A DNA stretch of 64,000 nt from positions 15,274,423-15,338,422 of the forward strand of contig CM070515.1 in assembly GCA_036346375.1 (NCBI GenBank), in the 5' to 3' direction. This DNA is from Guadua angustifolia. Its lineage: Eukaryota > Streptophyta > Magnoliopsida > Poales > Poaceae. The translations under genes and the position numbers were made by a program. The notes under the pieces are model-generated. The model was given only the letters and a program-made list of their open reading frames with translations, ran no database searches and was not told the origin of the DNA. Shown in pieces: positions 62,187 to 64,000 of this stretch (position 1 is the first letter of the stretch; the number at the start of each line of letters is the position of its first letter).

Positions 62187-62876
62187 TAGAGATGGGCGTC
62201 GTGCGACCAGGCACGGGCTCATCGCGCTTCAGGTCTAAACTATGCCGGACCGTGACGGCCCATCGTGCTTGTTGTGCCGGGTCGAGCTGGACCGGCTTGT
62301 CTTCGGCGAGTCTAAGTACAACCCATTTGCGCTTCGTGCCTGCTTCGTGCCGTACCGGCCTAGATCCGGCCTATTTATATTATTACTACAAGAGAAAATG
62401 ATCACGGATTGATTTATTTCTTTATCTGTCTAGGACGTTCTTTTTCTTCAATCGAAACAAAATCCTATTGTGTTTATTCTTCTCGATTTTCTTGATTCAG
62501 TTGCTCCTTCTAGTCACATGCATGCAGTCATGCATTTACTCCTTGATTTGCTCATCCACACATACAACGCATGGATGCATTCCCTTCCTTTTCTCCAGTT
62601 TATCCATAGTTTTCTTCCTTTACTCCTTGATTTACTCACCCACACATACAACACAGGTGCATGCCTGTTTTGGGTCATGCCGGCCTAAGCACGGCACCGA
62701 CTGTCGTGCTAGGTCGGGCCGCCCATCATGCCTGATTGACAGGTCCGACATAGCCCGGATAACCATGCCGTGCCGGCCAGGCCCGTTTAGAACAGTTCCG
62801 TGCCGGGCCATGGGTCGGACTGGGTCGAACGTACCTCATGCCGGCCTAAAATAGCCCGGTCCAGTGCCCACCTCTA
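62187..62876. mobile_element. Non-autonomous hAT element
   Basis: The 8-bp direct repeat AGGGTATA flanks it (62179-62186 and 62877-62884). The ends TAGAGATGGGC and GCCCACCTCTA are inverted repeats with one mismatch. Subterminal zones are rich in GTGCCGGGCC/GGCCCGGCAC-type motifs. The AT-richer centre has a duplicated TTTACTCCTTGATTT phrase (about 62536 and 62618). No transposase. Confidence 0.92.
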
Positions 62877-62921
62877 AGGGTATATATAGCACATGACAGA
62901 CCAGCAATATGTGTAACCTCA

Positions 62922-64000
62922 CACTACAGGATGGTCCATTGATGCAAGCGGTATTACTGCTTCAAAAAATAATAATTAAAAGCTAACGTACCGCTTGGAA
63001 AAAGAATTTTAATTAAAAGCTGTAGTACCGCTTGGAAAAAGAATTTTAAAAGCCGACGTCTGCTTGGAAAAAGAATCTTAATTAAAAGTCAGAGTACCGC
63101 TTCTAAAATAAACTATCTAAGTTGTTGGATTGCTTGAAAAAATAATTTAAATTAAAAACTGTTAGACCGCTTGGAAAAATTTCAGACCGCTTCCAATAGT
63201 CTTTTTGGCGAGCATAGAGCGCGGAGGCTAAAAAATTTCGAGGGGAATTAAGAAACCCTAAACCTATTACTCCCCTGATCGATCGATTCCCTCCCATTTC
63301 ACTCGCGCCCTCCCGTTCCTCCCCTTCCACTCCTTGCCGCCACCGCATCTCCCCACACAGATCTCGCCGACCCTTGCGGCTCCGGCTCCTGCCCCCCTCA
63401 GTCGTAGCTCTTGGCGCACACCACCGCAGACTCCACTTTGCCAGATCTCTGACCCCGCCTTGAGCTCCGGCTCCTGCCCCTCCGTCGTAGCTCCCCCGCC
63501 CTCCTTCCACTACAGACTCAGTCGATCACTCCTCCCCATTCGATTGCATTTCTCTCAGACTTCACCAGCTATCAAAAGGAATATGTAAAAGTTGAACAAT
63601 GCAGGATCAATCTTCATTGATATCTTATCCACCTTTTCTGTTGCTTTGACTATTGCTTTGACATAATCGAATTATCTTCATTGATATCTTATCCACCTTT
63701 TCTGTTGCCCATTTGCTTAGGGTATGAGGGAAGCACAGAAGAGAGACATTTTGAAGAAATGAAGGATTCTGATCCAGTCATGGATGAGTTCAATCATAGT
63801 TGTGAATATCCAACTGTGTTTTATTACTCTTGATAAGGGTAACAAGTTTAGTCATACCTCCATGCAGGTACTCTCAGATTTAACAAAGAAAAATAACTAT
63901 GATGAACAATTGAGGAAAGAAGAATCGCGGAAAATGACTCAGAGATCACGTGTTGTTTCTCAACAGGTAGGCTCTTTTTTTTTGTAAATATGGAATCCAA
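62922..64000 (+). mobile_element. Left end of a CACTA element running off the window
   Basis: CACTACAGGATGG starts at 62922, cleanly interrupting the ~150-bp array. From 62950 to 63200 follow about eight units of 35-40 bp around GTACCGCTTGGAAAAAG and AATTAAAAG, typical of CACTA subterminal repeats. Beyond that come a GC-rich leader-like stretch (63240-63560) and gene-like exons. The right end lies outside the window. Confidence 0.7.
63721..63966 (+). CDS. Exons of an unrecognised gene, partial
   Basis: Two plus-strand segments look coding. After an acceptor TTTGCTTAG, 63721 onward reads EGSTEERHFEEMKDSDPVMD and DEFNHSCEYPT, with a stop at 63831 unless spliced near 63815. After an acceptor CTCCATGCAG, 63868-63966 is exactly 33 codons (SDLTKKNNYDEQLRKEESRK, RSRVVSQQ) and ends at a donor GTAGGC. 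Both are rich in charged residues. They may belong to the CACTA element itself or be captured host sequence, and I do not recognise the family. The 5' part (63300-63560) is GC-rich and could be leader. A 35-bp phrase starting TCTTCATTGATATC is directly repeated at 63611 and 63675, just upstream. Confidence 0.45.

Larger units (their letters stand above)
60895..62925. repeat. Old satellite-like array of ~150-bp units, twice interrupted
   Basis: Units share the ordered phrases GTTGACAATACAACA, TTAATTGATTTGGAGGG, CACATGGCAAACCA, GTAACCTC and AGAATGCACCTTAG. They begin near 61018, 61140, 61832, 61985 and 62138, with partial units at both edges. The array is interrupted by the TIR element 61263-61793 and by the hAT 62187-62876, after which the last unit resumes (62877-62925). 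Divergence between units is high. Confidence 0.7.

Overview
The window is nuclear DNA of a grass (Poaceae). The evidence is dense, nested grass-type transposons (CACTA, hAT, PIF/Harbinger, Tourist and Stowaway MITEs, Helitron, LINE, SINE and solo LTRs), intron-containing genes with GT-AG junctions, GC-rich first exons, and proteins of plant-specific form. I cannot name the species. Nothing looks bacterial, viral or organellar.

Only two genes look like ordinary resident genes. One is an intron-free A20/AN1 zinc-finger stress-associated protein (SAP) gene on the minus strand at 37750-38232. The other is a nine-exon gene on the minus strand from 59391 to 51197. It encodes about 693 residues with a PWI-like N-terminal domain and a PABPN1-type RRM, and is probably a nuclear poly(A)-RNA-binding protein. 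Its 3' half, with the last exons and 3' flank, lies in a 4.6-kb direct tandem duplication (44122-48730 and 48731-53310). The gene-proximal copy completes the gene. The distal copy is a 5'-truncated pseudogene with a frameshift.

Region by region. 0-10 kb: AT-rich repeats, a CACTA element with CAC target duplication, Stowaway and Tourist MITEs, a LINE 3' end, and a 12-unit array of 45-bp repeats with an unbroken antisense reading frame. 10.7-14.6 kb: a complete PIF/Harbinger element with a broken Myb/SANT-like gene and a transposase gene with one nonsense codon. 14.9-20.6 kb: an internally deleted LINE with a 16-bp target duplication, an inverted-repeat element, a direct duplication with a hAT-like element exactly at its junction, and a tRNA-type SINE. 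21.3-23.5 kb: a hAT element (8-bp target duplication) carrying the last exon of SKP1. 24-31.8 kb: a large CACTA-type element holding a solo LTR that itself holds another solo LTR, plus captured exons of an unrecognised gene. 32-36 kb: a Helitron inside a MITE, a second SINE and a hAT. 37.7-43.3 kb: the SAP gene, a GC-rich island, and a hAT containing a solo LTR of the same family as the inner one at 24.5 kb. 44-59.7 kb: the tandem duplication and the RNA-binding-protein gene, whose first intron holds another hAT. 60-64 kb: an old satellite-like array split by a TIR element and a hAT, then the left end of another CACTA element with gene-like exons running off the window.

No new defence, biosynthetic or regulatory system was found. 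The most informative material is gene capture and rearrangement: the SKP1 exon in a hAT, exons in CACTA elements, the partial tandem duplication of a resident gene, a duplication whose junction is a hAT element, and the 45-bp repeat frame. All target duplications, splice sites and reading frames were read by eye from the sequence. Family assignments rest on remembered motifs, with no database search.
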